A stretch of 64,000 nucleotides of DNA from Rhizobium sp. BK313 (GTDB lineage Bacteria > Pseudomonadota > Alphaproteobacteria > Rhizobiales > Rhizobiaceae), in NCBI RefSeq assembly GCF_014193655.1, contig NZ_JACHZQ010000007.1, forward strand, positions 186,001 to 250,000, written 5' to 3'. The notes beneath the pieces are model-generated. The model saw only the letters and a program-made list of their open reading frames with translations, made no database searches and was not told the DNA's origin. Positions 8,903-17,946 of the stretch are shown here, piece after piece. The position numbers were made by a program, and so were the translations under genes. The first letter of the stretch is position 1. Every line of letters begins with the position of its first letter.

Positions 8903-9068
8903 ATGGCCGCAGCGGGCAAAGCCTATCGTCAGTGATGATTGCTCTCCAAAAACGAGAGATCGCTTTCCCACGCTTGGCTCAGCGTATCCTGCGACAGATG
9001 GCAATTTGAAGGTTAATTGCCCGCCGGAGGGGACATCGATATCAATCTCCCCTCCCATCCGGCATTGT

Positions 9069-11459
9069 CTATGGCTGCAGCGCCACCTCAAGTTTTCCGA
9101 TGCTTCCATTGAAGGGGAACGGCACCTGATAGTCGTTGTCCTCTACGCCCGTCCGCGTATCGATCCCCACATCGAAGGTTTCATCCCAGGGCATTAGCGC
9201 TGGAATTGTGTGCGGAATTTTTTCATTGGCAACCTCGATGCCATCCACCTTGAGGACACCGGTTCCACCCTTGCCGAAACCAGGGCCATCGGATTTGAAA
9301 TCGAACACGAGGGTATGCTTGCCGACTGACAAAGCGTCGCTGCCTTCCCAGCGAAAGCGCTCCATATCGACAAAATTATAGAGGAATACCGGCTTGCCTT
9401 TGAGCAGATAGAAGCCGTATCCGCCGAAGCGTCCACCCGTGGTGACGAGCATGCCCTCACCACCGCCCTGCGGTATCTCCACCTCCGCGGTGATTGTATA
9501 GGATCTGTTCACGATGCTTGGAGCGTTGCTGGACGGAATACCGGATATGACGCCGGAATAGGTGAAGTCATTTCGCCCGGCCGTGGTACTCGGCCGTGGG
9601 GTGAGGAGGCGCTCCAGGATCGAGTTATCAAGTGGGAAGACGTTGTATTTCGCCGCTTCCATCAGAAACAGTTCCTGCATCTCGTGCAGCTTGTCCGGCA
9701 TCTTGGCGGCGAGATCGTTGTTTTCCGAAAAATCCTCCGTGAGGTTGTACAGTTCCCATTTATAGCCATCGACGACGTCGGGCATCTTGGTCGTGCCCAT
9801 CAGCCAAGGCGCTGCGGGCGGCGTCGTGGCGGCAATCCAGCCGTCGTTGTAGATCGCACGGTTGCCGAACATCTCGAAATACTGCGTCGTGCGCGCCGAC
9901 GGAGCCTGGGCATTGTCCCAGCTATACGCCATGCTGACGCCTTCGATCGGTTTTTGCGCCACTCCGTTGACCATGACGGGAGCTTGGATTCCAGTCGCTT
10001 CGAGAATGGTGGGAACGATATCGATCACATGGTGGAACTGGCTGCGGACACCGCCGGCGTCCTTGATCCGTGCCGGCCAAGCCATCGCCATGCCCTGCCT
10101 CGTACCGCCGAAATGCGAGGCGACCTGTTTCGTCCATTTGAATGGCGTGTCAAAGGCCCACGACCACGCCACGGACATATGCGGGTATGTTTTGTCGGAA
10201 CCCCAGACGTCATAGAACTTCATCTGATCCGCGACCGGAATCTGCATGCCCTCGATGGTGATCAATTCGTTGGGCGTGCCGCGAGTGCTGCCTTCGGCGC
10301 TCGTGCCGTTGTCGCCTTCAATGTATATGACAAGCGTGTTGTCGAGCTTGCCCAGGTCGTCCACTGCCTGGATCACTCTTCCGATCTCGTGGTCGGTATA
10401 TGCGACATAGGCGGCGAATACCTCCGCCTGCCGCGCGAACAGCTTCTTGCTCTCGGCATCCAAGCTATCCCACTTCGGTAAATCATCGGGCCAGGGCGTC
10501 AATTGCGTGTTTGCCGGAATAACCCCGAGCTGCTTCTGGTTGGCGAAAATCTGTTCGCGCAACTCGTTCCAACCCATGTCGAACTTGCCCTTGAACTTAT
10601 CGATCCATTCCTGGGTCGGATGGTGCGGAGCGTGGGTACCGCCCGGCACGTAGTAGACGAAAAACGGCCTTTCGGGTGCTGCCGCATTCAATTGTCTGAT
10701 GTGGTCGATGGCATTGTCGGCCATATCCGTGGTGAGGTTATAGGCGGGCTTGCCCACCCAGGGAAAAACCTGAGTTGTGTTCTGGAACAGATATGGTCGC
10801 CACTGATTGGTGTCGCCGCCCAAGAAGCCGTAGAAATACTCGAAGCCCATCCCCACAGGCCATTGATCGAACGGCCCGGCACTGCTGTATTGGAAAGCGG
10901 GGGTGTTATGGTTCTTGCCGAACCAGGACGTTGCAAAGCCGTTCTGCTTTAGAATTTCGCCGATCGTGGCGTTGTTTATGCCAATGATGGAATCGTAACC
11001 TGGATAACCTGTTGCCTGCTCGGAAATGACTCCGAAGCCCGACGAATGATGGTTCCGCCCGGTGATCAGTGCCGCCCTCGTCGGAGAGCAGAGCGCTGTC
11101 GAATGAAACTGCGTGTAGCGCAGGCCCGCTTTCGCAACGCGATCCAGGGCAGGCGTCGGGATGACGCCGCCAAATGTGCCGGCAACACCATAGCCGGCGT
11201 CATCGGTCATGATGAGCAGGATATTCGGTGCGCCCTTGGGAGGCACAATCTGCGGCGGCCAATAGGGTTTGGAGTTCTGGGCGTCGAGGCCAATTTGCCC
11301 GCGGAACGCTTCAGGCGGGTTCGGAAGATATCTTCCGTCGATCGTCGTCGTTGCGCTGGGTGAACCAGGTTCGCCTGTGACCTGCTGGGCGCTCGCTCGG
11401 TCGAATGAAACGGCGGTCAAACTCAATGTGGCGAGAAATAATGTTCCAATTCTCAACAT
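9069..11459 (-). CDS. Secreted arylsulfatase (type I sulfatase)
   Basis: A 796-residue exported sulfatase. Residues 1-24 form a signal peptide ending in ASA. The alkaline-phosphatase superfamily core begins at PNILLIMTDDAGYG (about residue 78) with two metal-binding Asp residues, and CSPTRAALITGR (Cys at about 124) is the formylglycine signature. The C-terminal third is a sulfatase-associated beta domain. It should hydrolyse sulfate esters in the periplasm to supply sulfur. The Cys-type active site needs a formylglycine-generating enzyme, which is not encoded in the window. The DUF1254 gene upstream shares a short sequence motif with it in the promoter region. Confidence 0.9.
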   Translation of the reverse strand: MLRIGTLFLATLSLTAVSFDRASAQQVTGEPGSPSATTTIDGRYLPNPPEAFRGQIGLDAQNSKPYWPPQIVPPKGAPNILLIMTDDAGYGVAGTFGGVIPTPALDRVAKAGLRYTQFHSTALCSPTRAALITGRNHHSSGFGVISEQATGYPGYDSIIGINNATIGEILKQNGFATSWFGKNHNTPAFQYSSAGPFDQWPVGMGFEYFYGFLGGDTNQWRPYLFQNTTQVFPWVGKPAYNLTTDMADNAIDHIRQLNAAAPERPFFVYYVPGGTHAPHHPTQEWIDKFKGKFDMGWNELREQIFANQKQLGVIPANTQLTPWPDDLPKWDSLDAESKKLFARQAEVFAAYVAYTDHEIGRVIQAVDDLGKLDNTLVIYIEGDNGTSAEGSTRGTPNELITIEGMQIPVADQMKFYDVWGSDKTYPHMSVAWSWAFDTPFKWTKQVASHFGGTRQGMAMAWPARIKDAGGVRSQFHHVIDIVPTILEATGIQAPVMVNGVAQKPIEGVSMAYSWDNAQAPSARTTQYFEMFGNRAIYNDGWIAATTPPAAPWLMGTTKMPDVVDGYKWELYNLTEDFSENNDLAAKMPDKLHEMQELFLMEAAKYNVFPLDNSILERLLTPRPSTTAGRNDFTYSGVISGIPSSNAPSIVNRSYTITAEVEIPQGGGEGMLVTTGGRFGGYGFYLLKGKPVFLYNFVDMERFRWEGSDALSVGKHTLVFDFKSDGPGFGKGGTGVLKVDGIEVANEKIPHTIPALMPWDETFDVGIDTRTGVEDNDYQVPFPFNGSIGKLEVALQP

Positions 11460-11656
11460 CGTCGTGTCCTCCCAACCCGATGAGGTCGAAACCTTGGCAC
11501 GACGCTGAAAAGGAACAAGTACGTTACGGTTAATGAGACGTAGTCTCTGGTGCGTCGGGCTGTCACGACACCACAGGCAAGCGGAGGTAGTGGTTGGATG
11601 GTATGGGACTCAACGCACATCGTTGAAGTACCCTCGGCAAAACCGCGAGTCGACTA

Positions 11657-13093
11657 CTATGTCTTCTTTGCCGGTGGTATTACCCATGATCCATCAAGTA
11701 TGGAAGGCGATTTGTCGTCGGGCCAGTAAAGCCTCATCATCAGGATGAACTTGCCCTTCGGTGCTGGTAGCCAGTTGGACTCCTTGTCGACGCCGGGCGA
11801 CTTGTTCTGGATGTAGATGTCGATCGATCCATCGGCATTGGGCTTCAGGTCCTGTCGTGCGCTGATGGAGTAGCGGTTGATCGGATTGTCGACGAAGAAG
11901 TACTTTTCGTTGTACATCGTTATCGACCAAAAGCCTTTTACCGGCGGCGTCTGTCCCTTTGGAAACGTCAGGACATAGTCCTCGGACCCCGCATAGGCAC
12001 GAGAAAAAAGCCCGTCCTTGGACTTGGTCGACGTCGGATAGATGGCATCCTCCGGTCGATTCGCGCCAAGGCCGATAGCCGTAATCAGTGCCCGTTGCAG
12101 ATAGTTTGTCCCATAAATGCCCGTCTTGGTGGTATAGCCCCAGCCGTTTATATCCGCGATATCGCCATCGCTGAACTTGAAGTGAAGCATTATGCGGGCG
12201 AAAGCGATCTCGGGGACGCGCTTGACGAAATGGGCGTCCAGTTTGCTTTTGTCGAAATCCTTCCCGGGGACGATTCCGATTTCAGCCATCTTCTCGACCA
12301 TCGGCGCGTCCTCCGCGGTCGGCGGGTTCGTCTTCATGAGTTCGCTAAGCAGGGTGAAGTACTCGACGGCGTCCATGCGGTTCACCTGTTCGCGTACGGC
12401 CGTCTTCATGTCGATCTTGGGGTCGACCTTGCCGACCGATGGCTTCCAGTCCTTGCCATAGCTGCTCAAGGGCACCAGGTTGCACTGGTCTTGCAGCTCA
12501 TGAACGGCCTTGTAGTCCTCGGGCGTTCCGGTGCAGTAGATACGACCGAGAATCCAAACGATACTGGTCGGGGATTTATACTCCGTGACACCGTCCGGAA
12601 GCTTGCCTTCCCAGCCGGGTCCGGTGATCGCATATGTCTGCGGTTCGCCGCCCGTCGTCCGTTTTCCAGGAACCTGGAATACTGTTGTCCAGCCGTCGAG
12701 CATCGGGAACAGGTAGTATCGATCCTTCATTTCCGGGATAGAGAAAACCCAGGGCTCCTTGCCGACATCGACGAACGCGGTTGTGTAAAGGGTATCTGCA
12801 TTCGGTGCAGTAACGTCGGTGAACGACGCGTTCGGATATTCTCGAAGCTTGATGATCTGTCCCATCGGACCCTTTGTGCCAGCAACCTTGGCGACGTTGG
12901 TGATGACGCGGCGGGTCATCTCCATGGTGACCAGCGGGTAGCCGTAGATGTAAGCCTCGACCGCCAGCCAGAAATCACTTTTTCCCTCAAAGGGATCGAG
13001 GAGTGGATCATCTAAGGCGTGTGCGGGTGAGAGTGAACTAGCGGCAAGCAGACCGAGAGCACCGATCGACGCGGTGCGACGTGTGACTTTCAT
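11657..13093 (-). CDS. Exported DUF1254/DUF1214 domain protein
   Basis: A 478-residue protein with a Tat-like signal (TRRTASIGALG) and probable cleavage after PAHA. DUF1254 lies at about residues 40-175 (around VEAYIYGYPLVTMEMTRR) and DUF1214 near the C-terminus (around GFWSITMYNEKYFF). No enzymatic activity is firmly established for this pairing. The start at 13093 is set by GGAGGGG a few bases upstream; the GTG twelve bases further out overlaps that Shine-Dalgarno. It is followed on the same strand by the arylsulfatase, about 200 bases away. Confidence 0.88.
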   Translation of the reverse strand: MKVTRRTASIGALGLLAASSLSPAHALDDPLLDPFEGKSDFWLAVEAYIYGYPLVTMEMTRRVITNVAKVAGTKGPMGQIIKLREYPNASFTDVTAPNADTLYTTAFVDVGKEPWVFSIPEMKDRYYLFPMLDGWTTVFQVPGKRTTGGEPQTYAITGPGWEGKLPDGVTEYKSPTSIVWILGRIYCTGTPEDYKAVHELQDQCNLVPLSSYGKDWKPSVGKVDPKIDMKTAVREQVNRMDAVEYFTLLSELMKTNPPTAEDAPMVEKMAEIGIVPGKDFDKSKLDAHFVKRVPEIAFARIMLHFKFSDGDIADINGWGYTTKTGIYGTNYLQRALITAIGLGANRPEDAIYPTSTKSKDGLFSRAYAGSEDYVLTFPKGQTPPVKGFWSITMYNEKYFFVDNPINRYSISARQDLKPNADGSIDIYIQNKSPGVDKESNWLPAPKGKFILMMRLYWPDDKSPSILDGSWVIPPAKKT

Positions 13094-13188
13094 ATTCCCC
13101 TCCACAGAAAATGGCCTCCCCAGGGCCTGAACTGTCCCTTTGCCATATCAGGCTATGTACGTAATACAATTAGAACGTACTAATATAT

Positions 13189-13200
13189 CTTGATATCAAG
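13189..13200. promoter_or_regulatory. Perfect 12-bp palindrome upstream of the DUF1254 gene
   Basis: CTTGATATCAAG lies in an AT-rich stretch about 100 bases upstream of the DUF1254 start, next to repeated GTAC-containing words. The location and symmetry fit a transcription-factor site, but no regulator is encoded nearby and the match could be chance. Confidence 0.3.
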
Positions 13201-13219
13201 TAGCAAGTACAACAAAAGG

Positions 13220-13447
13220 TTAATTTCGAGTGCGCAGATCAACTTCGACGTCCGGCGTCATCGCCGGATATTTCCCCGCCTGTATCTCGACGGCTCCGAT
13301 CATGAAAATCTTACCGATGGGGCTGCGCCCCTGGCCTCCCCCTTCCGGCTCGTCTTTCCGACGGAAAGGCACGTTCGTCTCATCTATCTCGATCATGCCG
13401 GACAGCGGATGCCTGTCCGGGTCGACCATGGCCTCGGAGCAGGACAC
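13220..13447 (-). pseudogene. IS1595-type (ISXO2-like) transposase remnant
   Basis: The minus-strand frame reads HPLSGMIEIDET followed by VPFRRKDEP and GGQGRSPIGKIFMIGAVEI, which resembles the start of the DDE catalytic region of IS1595/ISXO2 transposases (the IEIDET aspartate would be the first catalytic acid). Only about 75-90 residues remain: the N-terminal zinc-binding region and the rest of the catalytic domain are missing. The frame stays open a further 50 or so bases upstream (reading RAWRVSCSEAM), so the remnant is slightly longer than the coordinates given. No terminal inverted repeats were seen. Confidence 0.6.
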
Positions 13448-13507
13448 CCGCCATGCGCGAATGCTAAATGTGGTTAGTACCTGTGTGAACGGGATAAGCC
13501 ATTTTCC

Positions 13508-14416
13508 TCAATCCCCCGCTTCCAGCCAAAGCCGCTTGATCGTCCGTGCTTCCTGCTCGGGCTCGTCGGCAAAAACCCAGCGGGCTTTGGTCAGCGCATC
13601 CTGGCGGGCGGTTTGTTGGCGGGAGATGATCGCCTCCAGCAGGCGGGCGCGGTCGTCGCTTCCGTTGAAGAGATGCGGCTCGCGATCGGTGACTTCGGAA
13701 AGCATCGACAGATCGAGATAGCGGCCGAGCACATCGACCAACGCCTTGGCCTCGAGCTGCTTTGCGTGCATGGCCGCCGGCCAGATGTCGCGCAGCAGCG
13801 CATGATGCATCCAGCAATCCTGACTGCGTTTGCGCAGGTCGTGAAACTGGTCGGTATGGGCTTCGGCATGGCATTCGGAAAGTGCCTTGGCGGCCTTGCG
13901 CCCTGTCCTTCGCCAGCTTTTTTGAAAAAGGCGCGCGGTCTCGCGCCGGCCGCTGTCGAAGGAGGTGGCCTTTAGTGCTTCCAATGCCTCGCGGCAGGTG
14001 GCGACTGCTCCTGCCGCCTTCTCCTCGAGATCGGTTTCTGTCTTCGACAACCGATCGCGCCGGGCCGTGAGCACATCGATGACGCGGGCAAGCGCCTGGG
14101 CTTCGTCCTCGGATGTCGCCGTCTCGTGCAGATGACGGCCGGCCTCGATCAAGGCCGTAGCGTCGCGAACGCTGGAGAGCGTTCGCGCCATCTGCCGCAG
14201 CCTGTCATTTTCCTGTTGTTGGAATTCTGGCGCGCGCCGGGCGACCAGCCGGTAGAGCGCGCGCACACGCTTGATATGTTTGCGCGCCGTGTGCACCGCC
14301 TCGTGCAGTCCCTCCGGCCGATCCGTCAATGTCGCAATCGCCTTGCCGAGCTGCTGCGCTGCTGCGGCATGCACCTCGTCATCGAGAGCCCTGTCAGGCC
14401 GAATGCGATAACTCAT
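13508..14416 (-). CDS. CHAD domain protein
   Basis: A 302-residue, largely helical protein rich in conserved His, Arg and Lys (HEAVHTARKHIKRVRALYRL at about residue 39), which is the CHAD signature. CHAD domains bind inorganic polyphosphate and are often fused or linked to CYTH domains. Here the two are separate genes: the CHAD start codon lies inside the end of the CYTH gene with a 23-base overlap, which implies translational coupling. It may target or organise polyphosphate for its CYTH partner. Confidence 0.88.
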   Translation of the reverse strand: MSYRIRPDRALDDEVHAAAAQQLGKAIATLTDRPEGLHEAVHTARKHIKRVRALYRLVARRAPEFQQQENDRLRQMARTLSSVRDATALIEAGRHLHETATSEDEAQALARVIDVLTARRDRLSKTETDLEEKAAGAVATCREALEALKATSFDSGRRETARLFQKSWRRTGRKAAKALSECHAEAHTDQFHDLRKRSQDCWMHHALLRDIWPAAMHAKQLEAKALVDVLGRYLDLSMLSEVTDREPHLFNGSDDRARLLEAIISRQQTARQDALTKARWVFADEPEQEARTIKRLWLEAGD

Positions 14417-14879
14417 TGTATTCCTGTTCGAATTGCGTCGCGAGCGCCTGATTGGAGTAGCGGTATTCGCCGGTCACCTCGCGGCCGACCCAGTCCGGCA
14501 ATTCCGGATCGTCACTTTCGTCCTCCATCTCGACCTCGGCGATCACCAGGCCACGATGTGCTCCACGAAAAACGTCGACTTCCCAGACGAAACCCCTAAA
14601 GGGCACCTTGTAGCGGGTCTTCTCGATGACGAGGCCGATGGCGTTGCCAAGCAGTTCCTCGGCATCGGCAACAGGGATTTCATATTCGAATTCGTCCCGC
14701 GTCATCGCCCTGCCGATCTTCATCGTCAGGGTCGCGACCGTGTCGTTCGTCAGACGAACGCGAACGGAACGATCGTCCATGGAGGCGACATAGGCCTGCC
14801 GTAAGGTGAGTTTCTCGGAAACGAGGTCGCGCCAATGATCGCCGCGGACCAGAAACTTTCGCTCGATCTCTTTTGCCAT
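14394..14879 (-). CDS. CYTH domain protein (triphosphate tunnel metalloenzyme)
   Basis: A 161-residue CYTH protein. EIERKF at residues 4-9 is the ExExK signature of triphosphate tunnel enzymes, with charged strands following (TLMKIGRAMTRDEFEYEIP-like pattern). Bacterial members are commonly inorganic triphosphatases, less often adenylate cyclases. The ATG at 14879 is chosen because it places ExExK at the very N-terminus as in the family; the longer open frame adds 33 residues without similarity. It is translationally coupled to the CHAD gene. Confidence 0.87.
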   Translation of the reverse strand: MAKEIERKFLVRGDHWRDLVSEKLTLRQAYVASMDDRSVRVRLTNDTVATLTMKIGRAMTRDEFEYEIPVADAEELLGNAIGLVIEKTRYKVPFRGFVWEVDVFRGAHRGLVIAEVEMEDESDDPELPDWVGREVTGEYRYSNQALATQFEQEYNELSHSA

Positions 14880-15039
14880 GCGCTCGACATGCTCCGCCAG
14901 GATCATATCTAGATAGACTAACGGAAGTTTTCGGCATTTCCTACCCGTTGTATTCAAACTTAGCTTTTGTCTCGACAAGGACCCTCGGGAAGGCTATTCG
15001 GAAACCGGATTTCAATCGTTTTAAGGGAGCACGCCGACC

Positions 15040-15678
15040 ATGGGCGAGAAAACCGAAAAGCTTCTTTCCATCCTGAAACTGCAGCCCGTCGTCCCTGTCC
15101 TCATCGTTGAAGATGCGAAGTCGGCCGTGCCGCTCGCCCGTGCGCTTGTCGCCGGCGGCTTGAAGGCAATCGAGATCACGCTTCGGACTACCGGCGCGCT
15201 TGATGCCGTTCGCGCCGTGGCCGAGGAAGTCGAAGGCGCCGAAGTTGGTGCCGGCACGATCCTGAATGTCGCGCAATGGGAAGCTGCCGTCCAGGCCGGT
15301 TCGAAATTCATCGTCAGCCCCGGCACGACGCAGGAACTGCTCGACGTTGCCCGCGACTCCGACGTACCGCTGCTGCCAGGTGCGGCGACCGCGAGCGAAG
15401 TCATGGCGCTGCGCGAGGAAGGCTACAAGGTGCTGAAGTTCTTCCCGGCCGAACAGGCTGGCGGCGCCGCCTATCTGAAGGCGCTGTCCTCGCCGCTGTC
15501 AGGCACGCTGTTCTGCCCGACCGGCGGTATTTCGCTGAAAAACGCACATGATTACCTGTCGCTGCCGAACGTCATCTGCGTCGGCGGCTCCTGGGTTGCG
15601 CCGAAGGAACTGGTGGCGGCAGGCGATTGGGCGGGGATCACCAAGCTCGCCGCCGAAGCGGCCGCATTGAAGGGCTGA
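15040..15678 (+). CDS. eda: 2-dehydro-3-deoxy-phosphogluconate (KDPG) aldolase
   Basis: A 212-residue class I aldolase of the Entner-Doudoroff pathway, which cleaves KDPG to pyruvate and glyceraldehyde 3-phosphate. EITLRT (about residue 46) carries the conserved Glu and Arg, LKFFPAE (about 132) the Schiff-base lysine, and FCPTGGI the phosphate-binding loop. The length is normal for the family. AAGGGAG precedes the start. It is a single gene ending in a strong terminator; the glucose-processing genes in this window would feed the same pathway. Confidence 0.95.
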   Translation: MGEKTEKLLSILKLQPVVPVLIVEDAKSAVPLARALVAGGLKAIEITLRTTGALDAVRAVAEEVEGAEVGAGTILNVAQWEAAVQAGSKFIVSPGTTQELLDVARDSDVPLLPGAATASEVMALREEGYKVLKFFPAEQAGGAAYLKALSSPLSGTLFCPTGGISLKNAHDYLSLPNVICVGGSWVAPKELVAAGDWAGITKLAAEAAALKG

Positions 15679-15699
15679 GCCTTCTGAAAAGTCGATTTT

Positions 15700-15736
15700 A
15701 GGGCGTGCATGGCTTCATGCGCGCCCTTTTGCTTTT
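15700..15736 (+). terminator. Rho-independent terminator after eda
   Basis: AGGGCGTGCATG pairs with CATGCGCGCCCT (one T-G wobble) around a GCTT loop and is followed by TTTTGCTTTT. It lies about 20 bases past the eda stop. Confidence 0.88.
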
Positions 15737-15808
15737 CAGCGGATTTGTATTTGCGGTCCTGCCTTCCTATTTCCCTCTCGCCATCACAAAGGACGGAGGA
15801 CCATCAAC

Positions 15809-16516
15809 ATGATCGACGCCCGTAAGCTTCTGGACCAATTCCTGGGATCGCAGGTTCCGGGAATGCAGGGAAGCGTGAGAGACAAGGCGAGCGAGGCCAT
15901 CAATCTCGCCAGGGACAATCCGCTGGCGACCAGTGCGATCGCCGGCGTGTTGCTGGGCACGAAGACAGGCCGCCAGATTGCCGGCAATGCACTGACGCTC
16001 GGTGGTCTCGCCGCCATCGCAGGGCTTGGCTATCAGGCCTACAAAAATTATCAGGCCGGCAACACGCCGCAGCCGGCGCCGCAATCTGCCCAGCAGGCGG
16101 AGCCGCAATTCCTGCCGCCGCCTTCCAATTCCGGCTTCAGTACCGCGCCGGCGATCGCCAGCAACGATTTCGCGCTGACCTTGGTCCGAGCCATGATCGC
16201 CGCGGCCCGCGCCGATGGGCACATCGATGATGCGGAGCGGCAGCATATTCTCGGCAAGGTACACGAAGCAGGAGTCGGCGCGGAAGCGGAAGCCTTCTTC
16301 GAGCGCGAGCTTGCCAATCCTGTCGATCTCGACGCCATCGTCGCATCGGCACAGACGGAGGAACAGCGCGTGCAGGTCTACACCGCCTCGCGCCTGGCGA
16401 TCGAGCCGGATTCGCGAGCGGAGCGCGGCTATCTCGATCTTCTCGCCGGCCGGCTCGGTCTCCCCGATGCGCTGGTGGACCATATCGAGGCAACGGTCGC
16501 AAGCGCCAAGGTCTGA
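15809..16516 (+). CDS. DUF533 (YebE-like) family protein
   Basis: A 235-residue protein. The N-terminal half contains a Gly/Ala-rich hydrophobic stretch (about residues 40-75, LATSAIAGVLLGTK then TLGGLAAIAGLGYQAY) that could associate with the inner membrane, then a Pro/Gln linker. The C-terminal half (about 115-235) resembles the TerB-like helical domain found in DUF533 proteins, with AAARADGHIDDAE as its clearest motif. The function is unknown; some relatives are envelope-stress induced. The start is supported by GGAGGA upstream. Confidence 0.82.
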   Translation: MIDARKLLDQFLGSQVPGMQGSVRDKASEAINLARDNPLATSAIAGVLLGTKTGRQIAGNALTLGGLAAIAGLGYQAYKNYQAGNTPQPAPQSAQQAEPQFLPPPSNSGFSTAPAIASNDFALTLVRAMIAAARADGHIDDAERQHILGKVHEAGVGAEAEAFFERELANPVDLDAIVASAQTEEQRVQVYTASRLAIEPDSRAERGYLDLLAGRLGLPDALVDHIEATVASAKV

Positions 16517-16608
16517 TCGTCGTCCGGAAAGGGCCGGTTGCCTTTCGCAGGCGGCTGGCCTAAGCCTTCGCCCGAAAATAGGCAGCGCTGCGCGAAGGAT
16601 TGGCCATT

Positions 16609-16824
16609 TTGACGGATAAGAAAAGCGAAACCCGCTCAACGGCGATTGCCGCCGCCATCATCTTGCTGGCCGCCATGGCGCTGCTGTACCTGATGCCGGA
16701 TATCATCGTCCGGCTCGGCAATGTTTCGCCGTGGCTCGGCACCGGCTTCGGTGTCCTCGTCATCCTGGCCTTCTTTTTAGTCTTCTGGCTGAGAGCCCGC
16801 TATCAGAGGCGCAAGAGCCGATAA
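16609..16824 (+). CDS. Small two-helix membrane protein of unknown function
   Basis: A 71-residue protein with two hydrophobic segments (about residues 11-31 and 44-62) and a basic tail ending RARYQRRKSR, which predicts both ends in the cytoplasm. A TTG start at 16609 is preferred because AAGGA lies nine bases upstream; a TTG three codons earlier is too close to it. No family was recognised. It lies less than 100 bases after the DUF533 gene and could be co-transcribed. Confidence 0.55.
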   Translation: MTDKKSETRSTAIAAAIILLAAMALLYLMPDIIVRLGNVSPWLGTGFGVLVILAFFLVFWLRARYQRRKSR

Positions 16825-16833
16825 TTAGCCGGA

Positions 16834-17946
16834 TCAGGTCTGCAGCGATGCACCGAGCAATATAACGCCGGTGCAAATGACCAGCAGCGCACCAAAAATT
16901 TCGATGCCATTGCCAACCCATGTCGAGAGCTTCGAGCCCCGACCAGTGAAATGCATGGCGGTCCCCTTGGCGAAGACGGCGATGATCGCGAGCAGTGAGA
17001 CGGTCAACGCCGTGCCGACCGACATGGCGAGGACGGAGAGCAGGCCGCCGAGATAGAGCCCGTTCAGCATCGAGAAGGTCATGACCAGCAGCGCGCCGGA
17101 GCAGGGGCGCAGGCCGACGGTGATGATCGCCGACCAAGCTTCGCGGACGCTGAAATTTTCATTCGACAGCATTTTCGGATCCGGCAGATGGGAATGGCCG
17201 CAGGCTTCGCAGACCATGCCATTGCCGATATCATGTGTCGGATCGTCGCAATTATACCCGTTGCCCGCCTGCGGCGTGGTGCGGAGGCGGGAGAGTTTTT
17301 GCACAGGCCCCGAACCGTTCGAGGCGTCTTCGAACAGGGACATACTGATCGGGCCAGCCGATGTCGCGAGCTGCACCTGCTGGCGTTGTGGCTGGTTCTG
17401 CAGCATCGAGCGCAGCTTGCGGAACAACAGCCAGCCGCCAAAGATGATCACCATGACGAAGCTGGTGATCTCCATCGCATTGGTGGCCATCGTCATGGTG
17501 ATGCCCGAGCCGCGCAGGACGAAATAGGCGGCCCCGACGACGAGGACGGCAACGAGGCCCTGGATGAAGGCCGAGATGAACGAGATGACGATGCCACGCT
17601 TCAGCTCGATCTCGTTGGCAACCATGTAGGAAGAGATGACGGCCTTGCCGTGGCCGGGCCCGGCGGCGTGGAAGATGCCGTAGGCGAAGGAGAGACCGAT
17701 CAGTGTCCAGAGCTGCCAGGGATCCTGGCGCATGGCCTCGATCGATTTGTTGAGCGCCCGATAGAAGGCCTGCTGCTCGTAGTTCACATAGAGGAAGATC
17801 GGCGCCAGCGGTCCCCCGATCGGCTGGAAGCTCGGCTCCGCGGTGCCGATGCCGAGCGGTGATCCGGTGGCGTGGGCGAGGCTTGCTGCCGCGAGAAAGG
17901 CGAGGGCCGCCGCCGGGAGCAGCTTCGATATCCGCAAGGTCAGCAT
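16834..17946 (-). CDS. NicO-family nickel/cobalt transporter
   Basis: A 370-residue polytopic membrane protein with an N-terminal signal-like segment ending AHA. FHAAGPGHGKAV (about residues 92-103) is the NicO/RcnA metal-motif helix, and VGLRPCSGALLV is a second conserved helix. Between them lies a soluble loop with Cys and His pairs (CEACGHSHLPD, about 246-256) that looks metal-binding. Family members move Ni2+ or Co2+, either as exporters or as uptake partners. The gene overlaps the upstream DUF1007 gene by seven bases, so the two are co-translated. Specificity cannot be decided here. Confidence 0.85.
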   Translation of the reverse strand: MLTLRISKLLPAAALAFLAAASLAHATGSPLGIGTAEPSFQPIGGPLAPIFLYVNYEQQAFYRALNKSIEAMRQDPWQLWTLIGLSFAYGIFHAAGPGHGKAVISSYMVANEIELKRGIVISFISAFIQGLVAVLVVGAAYFVLRGSGITMTMATNAMEITSFVMVIIFGGWLLFRKLRSMLQNQPQRQQVQLATSAGPISMSLFEDASNGSGPVQKLSRLRTTPQAGNGYNCDDPTHDIGNGMVCEACGHSHLPDPKMLSNENFSVREAWSAIITVGLRPCSGALLVMTFSMLNGLYLGGLLSVLAMSVGTALTVSLLAIIAVFAKGTAMHFTGRGSKLSTWVGNGIEIFGALLVICTGVILLGASLQT

